A stretch of DNA of 64,000 bases from Geobacter argillaceus (GCF_007830735.1 NZ_VLLN01000002.1:62001-126000), one strand, 5' to 3'. Shown: positions 8,321 to 17,773, counted from the first letter of the stretch. The notes: generated by a model from the letters alone, not told the origin. Translations and numbers: made by a program.

Positions 8321-8426
8321 TGTCATCTCTCCCATTGTTATCGTATGTAATGGTGGATACAAGACCGGGAATGGAGCGCTCCACGGTAAAAGGAATGCCC
8401 TGAGGAGCCTTATCTGTCGACTTCGA

Positions 8427-9584
8427 TCAGATTCCGGAAACCGGCCCTCTTCTCCTGCTTTTTCTGATCCGGCCGATGGTAGTGATGATCATGCCCAACA
8501 GCCCCACACACAGGCTCGCCAGCACAATCGGCTTGCCCGGCTCGTGGCGTACGTTCATGGCAGCCCAGTAGCGAACCTCCCTGGCCGAAAGATAGTATTC
8601 ACCAGCGTCAAATTTCTCTCCGATCGCCGCCTTCCCCTCTGCAAGAACCTTCCCCCCCTGTCTCACATCTGGTTGAGGAAGCGGCCACACCTGAAAAAAA
8701 ACGTCTCCCCCCCGCTCCTTTATCGGTACCGGTCGATAGGCCACCTGAAGATTGAGCAAAGGTTTCGCCATAACCTGCGGGAACGGGAAACTTCCGGGGC
8801 CATCCTTTGTCCCGGTCGTGTAGAGATATGCGCCGTTCTTCTGTTTGATGCTCTGCAGCGGGACGTACGCGCCGCCAAGCTCTCTCCCCTGCTTGTCATA
8901 GAGGACAATCAGGACGGAATAACCTTCCTTGTCGCGGAAATAACTGAACCCGTCGGAGTCGAAGCTGTTCGTGATGTAGACAACTCCCCGCTTCCTGGTG
9001 CGCCCCTCACCGACTGCGATCTCGTATGCCACCTTCTTGTCGGCACCGTCAACCTTGTAGCCTGTCTGCATCCTGATGAGCGTTGTTTCGCCTTTCAGGT
9101 GCGAAAGGTTGAAAAAACGTCCCTGTTCGGTCAGATCGTAACTCTGCAACTGCCCATTGGGAAGAGTTTCCCCTTCGGTAAGCCTGATAATCCCCCTAAA
9201 GCTGAACAGGCTGTTATAGATAATGCCTGCGAACATGGCAACGAAGCTCAGATGAAAGAGAATCATGCCAAAGGAGATGATTGTCAGCCTGCGGCCCCAT
9301 ATTCTGCCGAAAAAACAGCAGGCAACGTTCACCACCAGCAGGACCAACAGTCCGTTGAACCAGAGCGTTCCGAATATCAACTCTCCGGCCCGCTGCCCAC
9401 GAACGACGGTTACGCCGGCAACGCAGCACGCAAGGATGATCCCCAGCAGAGCCATGGCCAGCTTGGAAGAGGCCAGGAAATCATAAATTTTCCGTGGTAT
9501 CCTGTGCACAGGGTGATAGCGGGGCTCGATCGGGAACTGCTCGTTCTCGGAATCCGGGTCGGGCATGTTATTGAATTCAGTCAT
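8427..9584 (-). CDS. resB: ResB-like cytochrome c biogenesis protein
   Basis: A 385-residue ResB/Ccs1-family protein. In system II cytochrome c maturation ResB works with ResC/CcsA to carry heme across the membrane and attach it to CXXCH. Visible features are N-terminal hydrophobic segments at about 41-61, 76-92 and 102-125 (with a histidine in FGMILFHLSFV), a large extracytoplasmic domain (about 130-345) containing NSFDSDGFSYFRDKEGYSVL, and a final membrane segment near 350-370. The start overlaps the upstream gene's stop by one base (TAATG), indicating coupling. No ccsA/resC partner lies nearby. Next to a giant multiheme cytochrome gene, it may be a dedicated maturation factor (inference). 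Confidence 0.85.
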   Translation of the reverse strand: MTEFNNMPDPDSENEQFPIEPRYHPVHRIPRKIYDFLASSKLAMALLGIILACCVAGVTVVRGQRAGELIFGTLWFNGLLVLLVVNVACCFFGRIWGRRLTIISFGMILFHLSFVAMFAGIIYNSLFSFRGIIRLTEGETLPNGQLQSYDLTEQGRFFNLSHLKGETTLIRMQTGYKVDGADKKVAYEIAVGEGRTRKRGVVYITNSFDSDGFSYFRDKEGYSVLIVLYDKQGRELGGAYVPLQSIKQKNGAYLYTTGTKDGPGSFPFPQVMAKPLLNLQVAYRPVPIKERGGDVFFQVWPLPQPDVRQGGKVLAEGKAAIGEKFDAGEYYLSAREVRYWAAMNVRHEPGKPIVLASLCVGLLGMIITTIGRIRKSRRRGPVSGI

Positions 9585-10957
9585 TACAAGTTCTCCACCT
9601 TCCAGATAAGCTGCTGCCCATCCTTGACACCATAGGCAACCGATTTCCCGTCAGCGGTAAACACCGGGGGAAACACCATCTCGTAGTTGGGGTGCTGGCG
9701 CATCACCACGCCGTTTGCATCCGCTACCACGACAAACCGTTTGCCGTCCTTGCGGGCCCGGTAGATGAGCCGACTGCCGTCAGGGCTGAACATGGGCGTA
9801 ACCACCCGGTCGAACGCCGGCCCTTCCTTGCCGTTCACAACCAGAAACCAGTTCTTCCCATTCCGCGCGGTATATGCATGCCGACTGCCGTCCCTGTTAT
9901 AGACCAGTTCAGCTGCCTCATCGTACTGTTTTTCCTTTGGCTCATCATGGGAAAAGGGCTCATGCAGGAAATAGCGGTGCTTAATGGCCATAATGATGCC
10001 GGCTTTTTTTCGGTCCGGGTGGACCACGGGCGCCTCTATCAGATCCCCCTCCGGCAGGGGGCGCTCCTGGCCGTTCAGCACCAGCACCCTCGCCTCACCT
10101 TTCTTCGCTACGTACGCCACGGCATCACCGTCTTTGCCAAATGCCGGAAATTCGATGGAATCGTACAGCGGACCTTCCTGCATCGCATCAGGCCGGTCAA
10201 AGCCGAACACTATCACCCTCTGCTTGTTGTTTATGTCGTTGATCGCGGCAATCCTGGTCTTGTCTCTGTTTGTAACCATGAGACTCCCGCAGGATTCCTT
10301 GACAATCTTTTTCTTGAATGCCAGGTCGCTGACAATCAGTCTCGTCTTACGATTCTCCTCTGCGCCCTCGACATACGCGACTTTTGCGGAATCGGCGCTG
10401 AATACAGGATTGCCGCCATACGCCCGGTACCCGTCACTTAACTCGTTATCCACAACGATGTGGATCTTCCCCCCCATGATGACCTTATGGGCAACATGCC
10501 GGCCATCCGGACTGAACACAGGGACGCCTGTATCATCGAACAGCTGCCCTTCCCTGCCATCCGTCACCGGGCAACGCTTGCCGTTAACGGAAGCACTGTA
10601 GGCTATGCGCTGGCCATCGGGATTTATTTGCAAATTGTCGATCGCTTGATAGGGCCTGCCAATCGTGCCGTCATGAACGACATGAAGTGTGCCCGCTATC
10701 TCGGCAATGTATGCCACGCCCCTTCCCCGTTCGTTGAACACAATGTTGAAAACTGCTTTGTTTCCTGCAGCGTAATCGACACTGTGCGGTTTCTCCCGGT
10801 CACCGATAGTTGCGAGAAGGGTTGTTTGCGTTACGACATCGCCGGGGGGCTGCAGATGGGATTCTTTCTGTTCTCTGCGGCACCCGGTGACTGACAGAAA
10901 GACCGCGATACACATGCATATCCGAAGGGACAACCTCTTTGCAGACAGATAGTTCAC
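9584..10957 (-). CDS. beta-propeller (PD40/TolB-like) lipoprotein
   Basis: About 457 residues. A signal peptide ends in the lipobox SVTGC, so it is probably lipid-anchored. The mature protein consists of repeated blades such as PVFSPDGRHVAHKV, PVFSADSAKVAYVE, PMFSPDGSRLIYRARKDGKR and PVFTADGKSVAYGVKDGQQL, the PD40/WD40-like pattern of TolB-type propellers. GTG at 10957 is preferred over GTG at 10972 because GGAG precedes it at nine bases. It lies between the giant cytochrome and resB and overlaps resB by one base. A role in assembling or docking the cytochrome is plausible but unproven. Confidence 0.8.
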   Translation of the reverse strand: MNYLSAKRLSLRICMCIAVFLSVTGCRREQKESHLQPPGDVVTQTTLLATIGDREKPHSVDYAAGNKAVFNIVFNERGRGVAYIAEIAGTLHVVHDGTIGRPYQAIDNLQINPDGQRIAYSASVNGKRCPVTDGREGQLFDDTGVPVFSPDGRHVAHKVIMGGKIHIVVDNELSDGYRAYGGNPVFSADSAKVAYVEGAEENRKTRLIVSDLAFKKKIVKESCGSLMVTNRDKTRIAAINDINNKQRVIVFGFDRPDAMQEGPLYDSIEFPAFGKDGDAVAYVAKKGEARVLVLNGQERPLPEGDLIEAPVVHPDRKKAGIIMAIKHRYFLHEPFSHDEPKEKQYDEAAELVYNRDGSRHAYTARNGKNWFLVVNGKEGPAFDRVVTPMFSPDGSRLIYRARKDGKRFVVVADANGVVMRQHPNYEMVFPPVFTADGKSVAYGVKDGQQLIWKVENL

Positions 10958-11083
10958 GCCATGCCACTCCACTTCTCAATCCGTAATAAAGCCTCAAGCT
11001 ACTCACCATACCAGTTTTTCAGGGCTTGTGACAAGCTTGGGAAGAGTCTTGATAACCACAGAGAGCGATGGGGTATTCCAAAA

Positions 11084-11111
11084 AAAGCCCCGCCTTTGCG
11101 GGCGGGGCTTT
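11084..11111. terminator. intrinsic terminator after the giant cytochrome gene
   Basis: AAAGCCCCGCC (11084-11094) pairs with GGCGGGGCTTT (11101-11111) around a six-base loop, with runs of A and T on both sides, so it can act on either strand. On the minus strand it lies 26 bases past the cytochrome stop and before the propeller gene, which implies reduced read-through or a separate promoter for the latter. Confidence 0.8.
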
Positions 11112-11136
11112 TTGGGCTTGACCATGTCAGCTGCTG

Positions 11137-14100
11137 CTAATACACGCCACCAGGGGTGTACCCGGTCATGGTGTCGCCGCAGGTTGAGGTGGTCATATTG
11201 CCGCCGCATTGGGCGCCACCGGCCGGGACACCCGGGCCTGACAGCGGTTGCCAGTTGGTACTGCTCCATTGATTCGTGTTCCTGATGAACGCATACATCT
11301 TGTACGTTTCGGTTGCGCCGCGGGGCCACATCTTGTCCGTACCGTTACCGGCGAAGTAGCTGAACCCGTGGGCATCCTCGGCCCGCGTCGGACGTACTGC
11401 CGTATCGGTGCTGGCATGACATTTCTGGCACTGGTTCGTCATGTAGGTGTCCATGCCGGAGTCTACCGAGGAATAGAACGCCGAGCCGGAACCGTGGCCC
11501 ATCCCGCCAGTGGCGGTTTGATACCCGTTATGGCATATCTTGCACAACGAGTTGGTGGTGTCGTACACGGTGCCGCGCAACCAGGCCGCGTTGCCGTGTG
11601 CGGATACCGTACGGCGGGTGAGCGGTGCGCCGGAGACGTTATGGCAGTCGAAGCAGTTGATGACGACGCCGGCTGACGGTGTGCCGTTCGTCTTGGTTGC
11701 GCCGTAGGGGGCGTTCATCCTGGTGTTGGCCGCATAGCTGTTGTTCTGCGGCCCCTTGACCGGATGGAACGTGGAGTTGGTCGTTGCGAACATGCTATCC
11801 ACGTCAACCACGCCATTGGTGACCCCGGCGCTCAGAGGCACCACGTAGTTGGCGTCGCCGGTGTTCCGGTTGAACGGCTTGTACTGGGAGGTCGCCGCCC
11901 CCCCTACCCGGGCGCCGGGGTTGGTGGCGCCGGTGGCATCATGGCACTTGAGACAGAACTTCTGGGTGATGACGTTGTCGATGTTGTTCGATGTGTTGCC
12001 GGTGGAGGTTCTGGAACCGGCAACATACGATGTGGTGAAGCGCTGGAAGGTGAAGGCCGCTCCGGACATGTTGGTGATCGGTGCCTCGGTGGTGGCGCCG
12101 TCCGGGTCACGCAGGTCGATGTTGCCGTTTTTGTGATAGGTTGCCGATACCTTGCCGGTGGTCGAATCGCCTTCGAGGTGGCAGACGATGCAATCCGCAT
12201 CGGTAACCGCACTATTCCCGGATTTTTTGTGGCCAAACGCGAGGCCGAATTCGGCGACGATATTTGCCAGCTGCTCTCCAGGTCGGCCAAGGGTACGGGT
12301 TATGGTGGTATTGTGGCAGTTCACGCAACCGAGCTGCCCACCCCATTTCGCCGACCCATGGCAACCGGGGGTCGCACAGGTTCCCCCCTTGACGCCGAAG
12401 GTGTAGCCGAGCGACGCCTTCAGGCTGTACCTGCCATTGTTGTGGGACGTATACGTGGTATACGTAACGCCGCCGTTGGTGGTGCTGACGCTGTTATGAC
12501 AGACATCGCAGGTCTGCGCCAAGTGCGTGGTGCCCTGATGGCTGTTGGCCTTCTGGCCGGTGATGCTGGTGTTGCTCGTGTAGTTGGCATAGTTGGGCGG
12601 CGAGGCGTGACAGGTGGTGCAGCTGTCGGTGCTGCCCCAGGCCGGCGACGTATTCGCCGCGATGCCGCGGGTATCGCCGGTCTGCAGCGTACCGCCGGTG
12701 CCGTTGGAGTGGCAGTAACCGTTGGAGCAGGTACCGTAAACAGCGCTGCCGGGGGTGATGCTCTTCCCTTTGCTGTAGGTGGTCCCATTGGCATAGCCAT
12801 TGGTGGAGATATTGATAAAACCGTTGGCATGCTTCGGATACGTTACCGTGGTGGAGTTGTAGCCGACCCCATGACAGAGGCTGCAGGCAATCTTTGCGGT
12901 GTTGGCATGCTTCGGATGGCTGCCGCTGCCGGAGACGCCGGACATGTCAGCATGGCAGCTGCCGCAGGTCAGCGCCGCCCCTCCCCAGGTGGGGGTGGCA
13001 TAGGTGGCCGGGGCACCGGAGCCGGTGGCCCCCTGAACGGTGCTGTGGCAATAGACGTTGTTGCACTGTCCATAGGAGGCGCTCGGCGCCACGGCATTGG
13101 TGCCGCCAGTGGTTGCATAGACGCCGGCCGGCGTCTTGTACTGAGCCGTGGCGGCGATGCCGGTCAGGTCCCATTTCACATTGCCATTCACATGGCTGTT
13201 GTCGGTATGGGCGCCATGGCACTTGTCGCAGGTAAGGGCCAGACTGGTGGCACCGTTACCGGCATGGCGGACATGGCTGCCGGTGGTTGGCGGAGTTGCC
13301 GCCGAGGCGCCGTGGCAGGTGCCGCACGCCTTCTGGGTGCCGTCGGTGATCACCCAGGAAGGGTTGAGGGAGCCGTTGCTGCCGGGCCAGTTGGCATGGC
13401 AGTAGACGTTACAGGAGTTGCGGTAGCCGGCGCCGGTGGCAACCGTGGTCGTGACGCTCCCGGAGTTGAAGGTGTAGGGTGAGTTGAGCGGGGTATGGCC
13501 GCTGTAAGTATTGTAGGTACCCACACTGCCGACAAAGCCGGGCCAGTTGCTGCCGTTGATGGCAAAACCGACAGTGATCTTGTTGTCGAGCGTCGGCATG
13601 GTGGTGCCGGTGTGACAGGTGTTGCAGGTCATGCTGCGGGTGGTCACGTGGATCGCGTGAGCGCCGGCGCTGGCAGGGCTGGTGGCGCCGGAGACCGGCG
13701 AAACCAGGCCGGTGGAGGTCCCGAGGGTGGCGTCTGTCGGCGGATAGCCATGACAGCCGCTGCAGCCCGCCTTGAAGCCGACGCTGTGCGGGTGGCACAG
13801 CATGCAATCCTTGCGGTTGTTGTGGGTCAGGTTGACGCCGGCCTTGGAGGAACTGTACTGGTGATAGATGGTGTTGTGGTGACAGACCTCGCAGACGTTG
13901 GTCGTCTGGGTCAGGGTGGCGCGCTGGTCGTTGCCGAACACCCCCATGGCCGTGGTCTGGGAGGCGGTCAACTGGTTGAAGACCACTGAGCGGGCACCGG
14001 TCGGCGTGGTAATGGTGGCGGCGATGTTCTTGATGTTGTTCGTGGCCTCGTTGTGACAGGTAGTGCAGTTGTAGCTCGTCCCCCAGTTGCCGTACTTGGT

Positions 14101-16164
14101 CCCCAGGTTGACGCTGCTGTGGGTAAGGGGACTAATGACCGTGTTGTTGACCGTGGTCACGCCGGTCACGTTCGCCGGTGCAGTGTGCCCGGTTGCCGAG
14201 ACACCTACGGTGGAGGTGTTGGCCGCGCCGGTGGCAGCGGCCGCACCAGCCGTTACCGTGAAGCTGGAGGTACCACTGATGCCCGGGGCAAGTGAAAGCG
14301 TCAACGGCGTCAGGGAAGTTGTCGTGAAGTCAGTCGTATTACTGTTGGCAAGGCTCAGGGTAAACGTGGTCGAGCTGCAGGCTGTGGTATCGTTGTTGAC
14401 CACGGTCACCGTATACCCCTGGCCATTGCCGGCCTTTACCGTGGCCGAAGCGGGGGCGATACTGAGGGAGGGAGTGTTCGCCGTGCAGACGACTGACGCG
14501 TTGACGGTGAAGCCGTTGGTCAGGGTCGCCGACTGGGTATCCGGGTTGGTGACCGTGATGTTACGGACGCCGGTGGTGGCGCCAGCGGCAATCGTGATGT
14601 TGGCGGTCAGTTGGGTAGCACTGACAAAGGTGGTGGAGTTGACGGTAACCCCGGTGCCGCTGAAGGCGGTCGTGGCGCCGCTCGCGAAGTTCGTACCGCC
14701 GATGGTGACGCTCAGGCTCGTGGCCCCTTGTGTGCCACTGTTCGGGGTGGCCGAGGTGACGGTCGGGGCCGGGTTGCTCACGGTGGTGGTGGCCGTGATG
14801 TTGGCCGGTGCAGTATGTCCGGTGGCTGAGACCCCCAGGGTGGTGACGTTGGATGCGCCGTTGGCGGCCCCGGCCGGGGCCGCGACGGTGAAGGTGGCGG
14901 TGCCGTTGGCACCGGGAGCAAGGGTCAGGGTCGTCGGGCTCAGCGTACTGCTGGTGAAGACACCGGCGTTGTTGTCCGATTTGGTCAGGGTGAAAACCGT
15001 GCTGGCGCAAGCGGCCGTATCGTTGTTGGTTACCGTTACGGTGTAGGTGGTGGCGGCTCCGCCGGAGGTGACCGTCGACGAGGCTGGGGTCACCGAGATG
15101 GTCGGCGTATTTGCCGTGCAGACTGCTGCCGGGTTGACGGTAAAGACTCCGGTGCCGGTGCCGGCCCCTGCATCCGGATTGGTGACCGTTACGTTGAGTG
15201 CTCCGGTGGTGGCTCCGGCTGCAACGGTAACGGGAACAGTGATGGTTGTTGCGTTCACGACCGTGACAGCGCCGGTGGTGACCCCGGTACCGCTGAAGGC
15301 GACTGCGGCACCGGACTGGAAGCCGGTCCCGGTTATGGTTACCGTGGTCGGGCCGGTTCCTTGCGCCATATTGTTCGGTGATGTAGAGGTGACCGTGGGA
15401 GCCGGGGCTCCGGCCGCCGGCTTGAACACGGCGATGGCACCGGCCCACCAATCGTTGGCGCCGGTACACCCCATGGTTGCCGATCCGGCGGAGTTCGTGA
15501 TGGAGTCGGCAAGACCGAGCTGCGTACCAAAGGCGGCAGTTTGCGCGTACATGGAGGCGTTGGTTCCGGTAACGGCACTAAGCGTTGAGGACGTGTTGTC
15601 GCCAAAGGCACCGATCCAGAGTTCGTTGGCCGCGCTGCTCGTGGCCGTGCCGGTGCTGAGGGTGCTACTTGAGGTACTGCTTCCGGCTGAGGCCGTAACG
15701 TCAAGCGGGCTCGTGGTGGCAATCCCCGAGTATTCGGCGACAACGGCGCCGTTATCCACCGCAGTACTGGTATAGGTCACCGTTGTCTGCCCGGAGGGGA
15801 TGTTTGCCAGGTACCAGATCGAGACATACTGCGGACCACCGCTGACAACTATGTCTTTTGCCAGTGTCAGCGCCGTTGACCCGAGCTTAACGTTGGACAC
15901 ATTGCCGGTTGCAGTCTGAATCCCGCCGATTACGACGACCAGAAGGTTTCCGGCATGGGTGGGCGCAATGGTGATCGTCCCAGTGGTGTTGGACCCGTTG
16001 TTCAGAGTCACCGACTGTACACGGGCAATCGCCGCCTCAGCATTCAATGGCTTGTACCACCCCTTGTACATGAAAATACTGGTTAGCAGGGTGAAGAGCA
16101 GAACGATGCTCCACTTGGCCCAGCGGCTCATCCCCCCGATCTTCCCGGCGATCACTTTTCCCAT
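11137..16164 (-). CDS. giant multiheme c-type cytochrome with IPT and Ig-like domains (21 heme-binding motifs)
   Basis: A 1675-residue exported cytochrome. Residues 1-45 are a signal or anchor with hydrophobic core WSIVLLFTLLTSIFMY; 50-250 form a beta-rich domain; 253-345 and 466-555 are IPT/TIG domains, each followed by a similar Ig-like unit beginning VCTANTP (348-464 and 559-673), so a block of about 210 residues is duplicated. The heme region runs from 700 to about 1583. I count 17 CXXCH, three CX4CH (CNNVYCH, CSNGYCH, CATPGCH) and one CX3CH (CNVYCH), 21 candidate heme sites. This pattern belongs to the Geobacter CxxxxCH/CxxCH cytochromes. AAGGAG precedes the ATG. A role in extracellular electron transfer is likely, but the electron partner is unknown. 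Confidence 0.93.
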   Translation of the reverse strand: MGKVIAGKIGGMSRWAKWSIVLLFTLLTSIFMYKGWYKPLNAEAAIARVQSVTLNNGSNTTGTITIAPTHAGNLLVVVIGGIQTATGNVSNVKLGSTALTLAKDIVVSGGPQYVSIWYLANIPSGQTTVTYTSTAVDNGAVVAEYSGIATTSPLDVTASAGSSTSSSTLSTGTATSSAANELWIGAFGDNTSSTLSAVTGTNASMYAQTAAFGTQLGLADSITNSAGSATMGCTGANDWWAGAIAVFKPAAGAPAPTVTSTSPNNMAQGTGPTTVTITGTGFQSGAAVAFSGTGVTTGAVTVVNATTITVPVTVAAGATTGALNVTVTNPDAGAGTGTGVFTVNPAAVCTANTPTISVTPASSTVTSGGAATTYTVTVTNNDTAACASTVFTLTKSDNNAGVFTSSTLSPTTLTLAPGANGTATFTVAAPAGAANGASNVTTLGVSATGHTAPANITATTTVSNPAPTVTSATPNSGTQGATSLSVTIGGTNFASGATTAFSGTGVTVNSTTFVSATQLTANITIAAGATTGVRNITVTNPDTQSATLTNGFTVNASVVCTANTPSLSIAPASATVKAGNGQGYTVTVVNNDTTACSSTTFTLSLANSNTTDFTTTSLTPLTLSLAPGISGTSSFTVTAGAAAATGAANTSTVGVSATGHTAPANVTGVTTVNNTVISPLTHSSVNLGTKYGNWGTSYNCTTCHNEATNNIKNIAATITTPTGARSVVFNQLTASQTTAMGVFGNDQRATLTQTTNVCEVCHHNTIYHQYSSSKAGVNLTHNNRKDCMLCHPHSVGFKAGCSGCHGYPPTDATLGTSTGLVSPVSGATSPASAGAHAIHVTTRSMTCNTCHTGTTMPTLDNKITVGFAINGSNWPGFVGSVGTYNTYSGHTPLNSPYTFNSGSVTTTVATGAGYRNSCNVYCHANWPGSNGSLNPSWVITDGTQKACGTCHGASAATPPTTGSHVRHAGNGATSLALTCDKCHGAHTDNSHVNGNVKWDLTGIAATAQYKTPAGVYATTGGTNAVAPSASYGQCNNVYCHSTVQGATGSGAPATYATPTWGGAALTCGSCHADMSGVSGSGSHPKHANTAKIACSLCHGVGYNSTTVTYPKHANGFINISTNGYANGTTYSKGKSITPGSAVYGTCSNGYCHSNGTGGTLQTGDTRGIAANTSPAWGSTDSCTTCHASPPNYANYTSNTSITGQKANSHQGTTHLAQTCDVCHNSVSTTNGGVTYTTYTSHNNGRYSLKASLGYTFGVKGGTCATPGCHGSAKWGGQLGCVNCHNTTITRTLGRPGEQLANIVAEFGLAFGHKKSGNSAVTDADCIVCHLEGDSTTGKVSATYHKNGNIDLRDPDGATTEAPITNMSGAAFTFQRFTTSYVAGSRTSTGNTSNNIDNVITQKFCLKCHDATGATNPGARVGGAATSQYKPFNRNTGDANYVVPLSAGVTNGVVDVDSMFATTNSTFHPVKGPQNNSYAANTRMNAPYGATKTNGTPSAGVVINCFDCHNVSGAPLTRRTVSAHGNAAWLRGTVYDTTNSLCKICHNGYQTATGGMGHGSGSAFYSSVDSGMDTYMTNQCQKCHASTDTAVRPTRAEDAHGFSYFAGNGTDKMWPRGATETYKMYAFIRNTNQWSSTNWQPLSGPGVPAGGAQCGGNMTTSTCGDTMTGYTPGGVY

Positions 16165-16227
16165 GACATCAACTCCTTTACTTTACCGCAAGATATTCGT
16201 CTTTATGTGCATCATTGACCGGCCAGT

Positions 16228-16275
16228 GCCGGAACTCTAACGGCCAACAGACGGCCTTGCTGCAGAGTTACCGGC
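16228..16275. other. hairpin upstream of the giant cytochrome gene
   Basis: GCCGGAACTCT (16228-16238) pairs with AGAGTTACCGGC (16264-16275) with one bulged base, enclosing a second stem (CGGCC with GGCC). It lies between the stop of the 104-residue gene and the cytochrome start, both on the minus strand. Without a clear T-run it could be a weak terminator or a leader RNA structure. It does not match the c-di-GMP-I riboswitch core as I know it. Confidence 0.4.
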
Positions 16276-16285
16276 GACGTTGCAA

Positions 16286-16600
16286 TCATCTGAACCTGTT
16301 TCCGCGCTGGCTGCTCCGCAGAGCGAAGATGGCCGAACGACAGGCCTTCAGGTTGCTGATATAGGTCGACAGCGAGGCGCTCTCGCCGGAGTAGAGCCGA
16401 CCCATTTCGTCGGAGATCTTCCCGTGCACCTGGAAGGAGACCTTGCCGTCGGCCCCCTGCACCGGCTTGTATTTTATGCTCGGATCGAGGGTCACCAGTG
16501 CGGCTACCAGATAGCTGTCCTCAATAATGGATGTTTCCTGATCCTTGATAATGATGGTCTTGAAGCGTTTAGCTGTTTCCAGTTGCTCTGTGTTACCCAT
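16286..16600 (-). CDS. small hypothetical protein (104 aa)
   Basis: A 104-residue soluble protein, MGNTEQLETAKRFKTIIIKD at the N-terminus, with a hydrophobic mid-strand SYLVAALVTLDPSI and a C-terminal basic segment CRSAIFALRSSQRGNRFR. The central part (YKPVQGADGKVSFQVHGKIS) looks like a small beta-rich fold; similar short proteins, some labelled DUF5659, occur in this group, but I am not sure of the assignment. AGGTGAGG sits upstream of the ATG. It precedes the giant cytochrome on the same strand, separated by a hairpin. Confidence 0.7.
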   Translation of the reverse strand: MGNTEQLETAKRFKTIIIKDQETSIIEDSYLVAALVTLDPSIKYKPVQGADGKVSFQVHGKISDEMGRLYSGESASLSTYISNLKACRSAIFALRSSQRGNRFR

Positions 16601-16820
16601 GATGACCTCACCTTTTCCCGGAACGGAAACCGTTCCCGTAACTAACTATTATCTCTCAATGAACACGAAGCTCAGAAGATGACTTCGCAATCACAACGAA
16701 TGCGACTCCATATAAACGAAACGCGTCACGAATGCACTGCACGCCTTGGACGGAGCCATTAAGAGACCGTCGTCAAATGATTATGATTCAATGCGGATTT
16801 TTAGTTGGAAAAACCTGGGA

Positions 16821-17153
16821 TCAAGCTGGTGGTGCCCGGGCGGGCAGTGATACGGGGAACGTTACTGATGCACAGGCAAAATGGACAACTTCATGCGGTG
16901 CCGGTGCAACCGGCGGCAGGAGAAGCTGCCATTTCAACGGTACAAAATTGACGAGTGCCTGAACCTTGTGCTTCGAATCATCGGCAACACAGGCCGAATT
17001 GTCGCTGCTCTCCAGGTGGGATTTCTTGAAATCGAAATGATAGTCGGAAAAATCGCAGGCATCCGCCAGCCTCCCGCCCAAAAAGGCGAAAACTAACAGG
17101 AGCGGGAGAAACCAGTTTTTGAAGATACGTTGGAACATTGTGCGTGTGTCCAT
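16821..17153 (-). CDS. small secreted or membrane-anchored hypothetical protein
   Basis: A 110-residue frame with a signal-peptide-like N-terminus (MFQRIFKNWFLPLLLVFAFL, then GGRLADA) and a second hydrophobic stretch LKWQLLLPPVAPAP. The mature part has three cysteines and His-rich patches (DYHFDFKKSH). No family was recognised. The start could be the ATG at 17153 or the one at 17138; neither has a good ribosome-binding site. Codon use looks reasonable, but the proline-rich C-terminus leaves some doubt that it is translated. Bases 16601-16820 and 17154-17422 show no further gene. Confidence 0.45.
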   Translation of the reverse strand: MDTRTMFQRIFKNWFLPLLLVFAFLGGRLADACDFSDYHFDFKKSHLESSDNSACVADDSKHKVQALVNFVPLKWQLLLPPVAPAPHEVVHFACASVTFPVSLPARAPPA

Positions 17154-17422
17154 CGATTGCTGGCCGTTTTTGCGGGTCTATCGGGCAAGGCATTCTGCAA
17201 AAAAGGTGCCACCCATAACAGGAGTCATCGAGAATCTTTCGTTAAAAATTTGAAAGGAAAGCGAATCGTACACCTTCGTTAGAGAAAAAACTACCGGTTT
17301 ACCACAACTGATTTCTGACGCTATCGGTCCTCGGCATCGAGTCCTGACCGACATACGCCAATTGGCAGATTATTAAAACTCGCTAACCGCTTTTTCGCCG
17401 CAAGGAAAACAGTCATGACCAT

Positions 17423-17773
17423 TCAATGAAATGTCGCCCGATAGGCCCACCAGCCACCCATCCCGAAGATGGCCAACAGGACGATATGCTTGATGATCAG
17501 CATGTTTCTCCGGGTTACTTCGGTCTGCTCGCCAAAAACATTGTCCACGTAGGTGAAGGTACGGCCGGCACCGGTAGCCAGGATCACGACAGCTGCAGCA
17601 AGCGAGTTCCAGAAAAAAAACCGCTCGATAACATTCAACTGTGAGGAAAATTCCGGATACCTGGCCTGATATCCATGAAGAAAGTAGATCGCGATCAGGT
17701 CGGACACCCAGTAACCGGTCATGAAATCGTGAATGAATCCGTTCAGAACGATGGCGCTTTTTTTCAGGTTCAT
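17423..17773 (-). CDS. conserved small integral membrane protein
   Basis: A 116-residue membrane protein with three hydrophobic segments: FIHDFMTGYWVSDLIAIYFL, FFFWNSLAAAVVILATGAG, and IIKHIVLLAIFGMGGWWAYR. Conserved-looking histidines (H15, H33 and H98 by count) near membrane boundaries recall heme- or copper-associated membrane proteins such as CopD-like or DUF2269-type proteins, but this is only a resemblance. The N-terminus MNLKKSAIVLNGFIHDFMTG is plausible for an uncleaved first helix. The ribosome-binding site is weak (GGATGG). It ends the minus-strand run of the cytochrome locus. Confidence 0.7.
   Translation of the reverse strand: MNLKKSAIVLNGFIHDFMTGYWVSDLIAIYFLHGYQARYPEFSSQLNVIERFFFWNSLAAAVVILATGAGRTFTYVDNVFGEQTEVTRRNMLIIKHIVLLAIFGMGGWWAYRATFH

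Noticed and set aside
11764-13482. 572-codon plus-strand frame opposite the giant cytochrome
   Set aside because: Its length comes from the repetitive Gly/Thr-coding cytochrome sequence read in reverse. The minus frame has heme motifs throughout, and this one has no recognisable domain.
16228-16275. c-di-GMP-I (GEMM) riboswitch
   Set aside because: The hairpin is real, but the conserved core and tetraloop-receptor segments are not visible, so I do not call a riboswitch.
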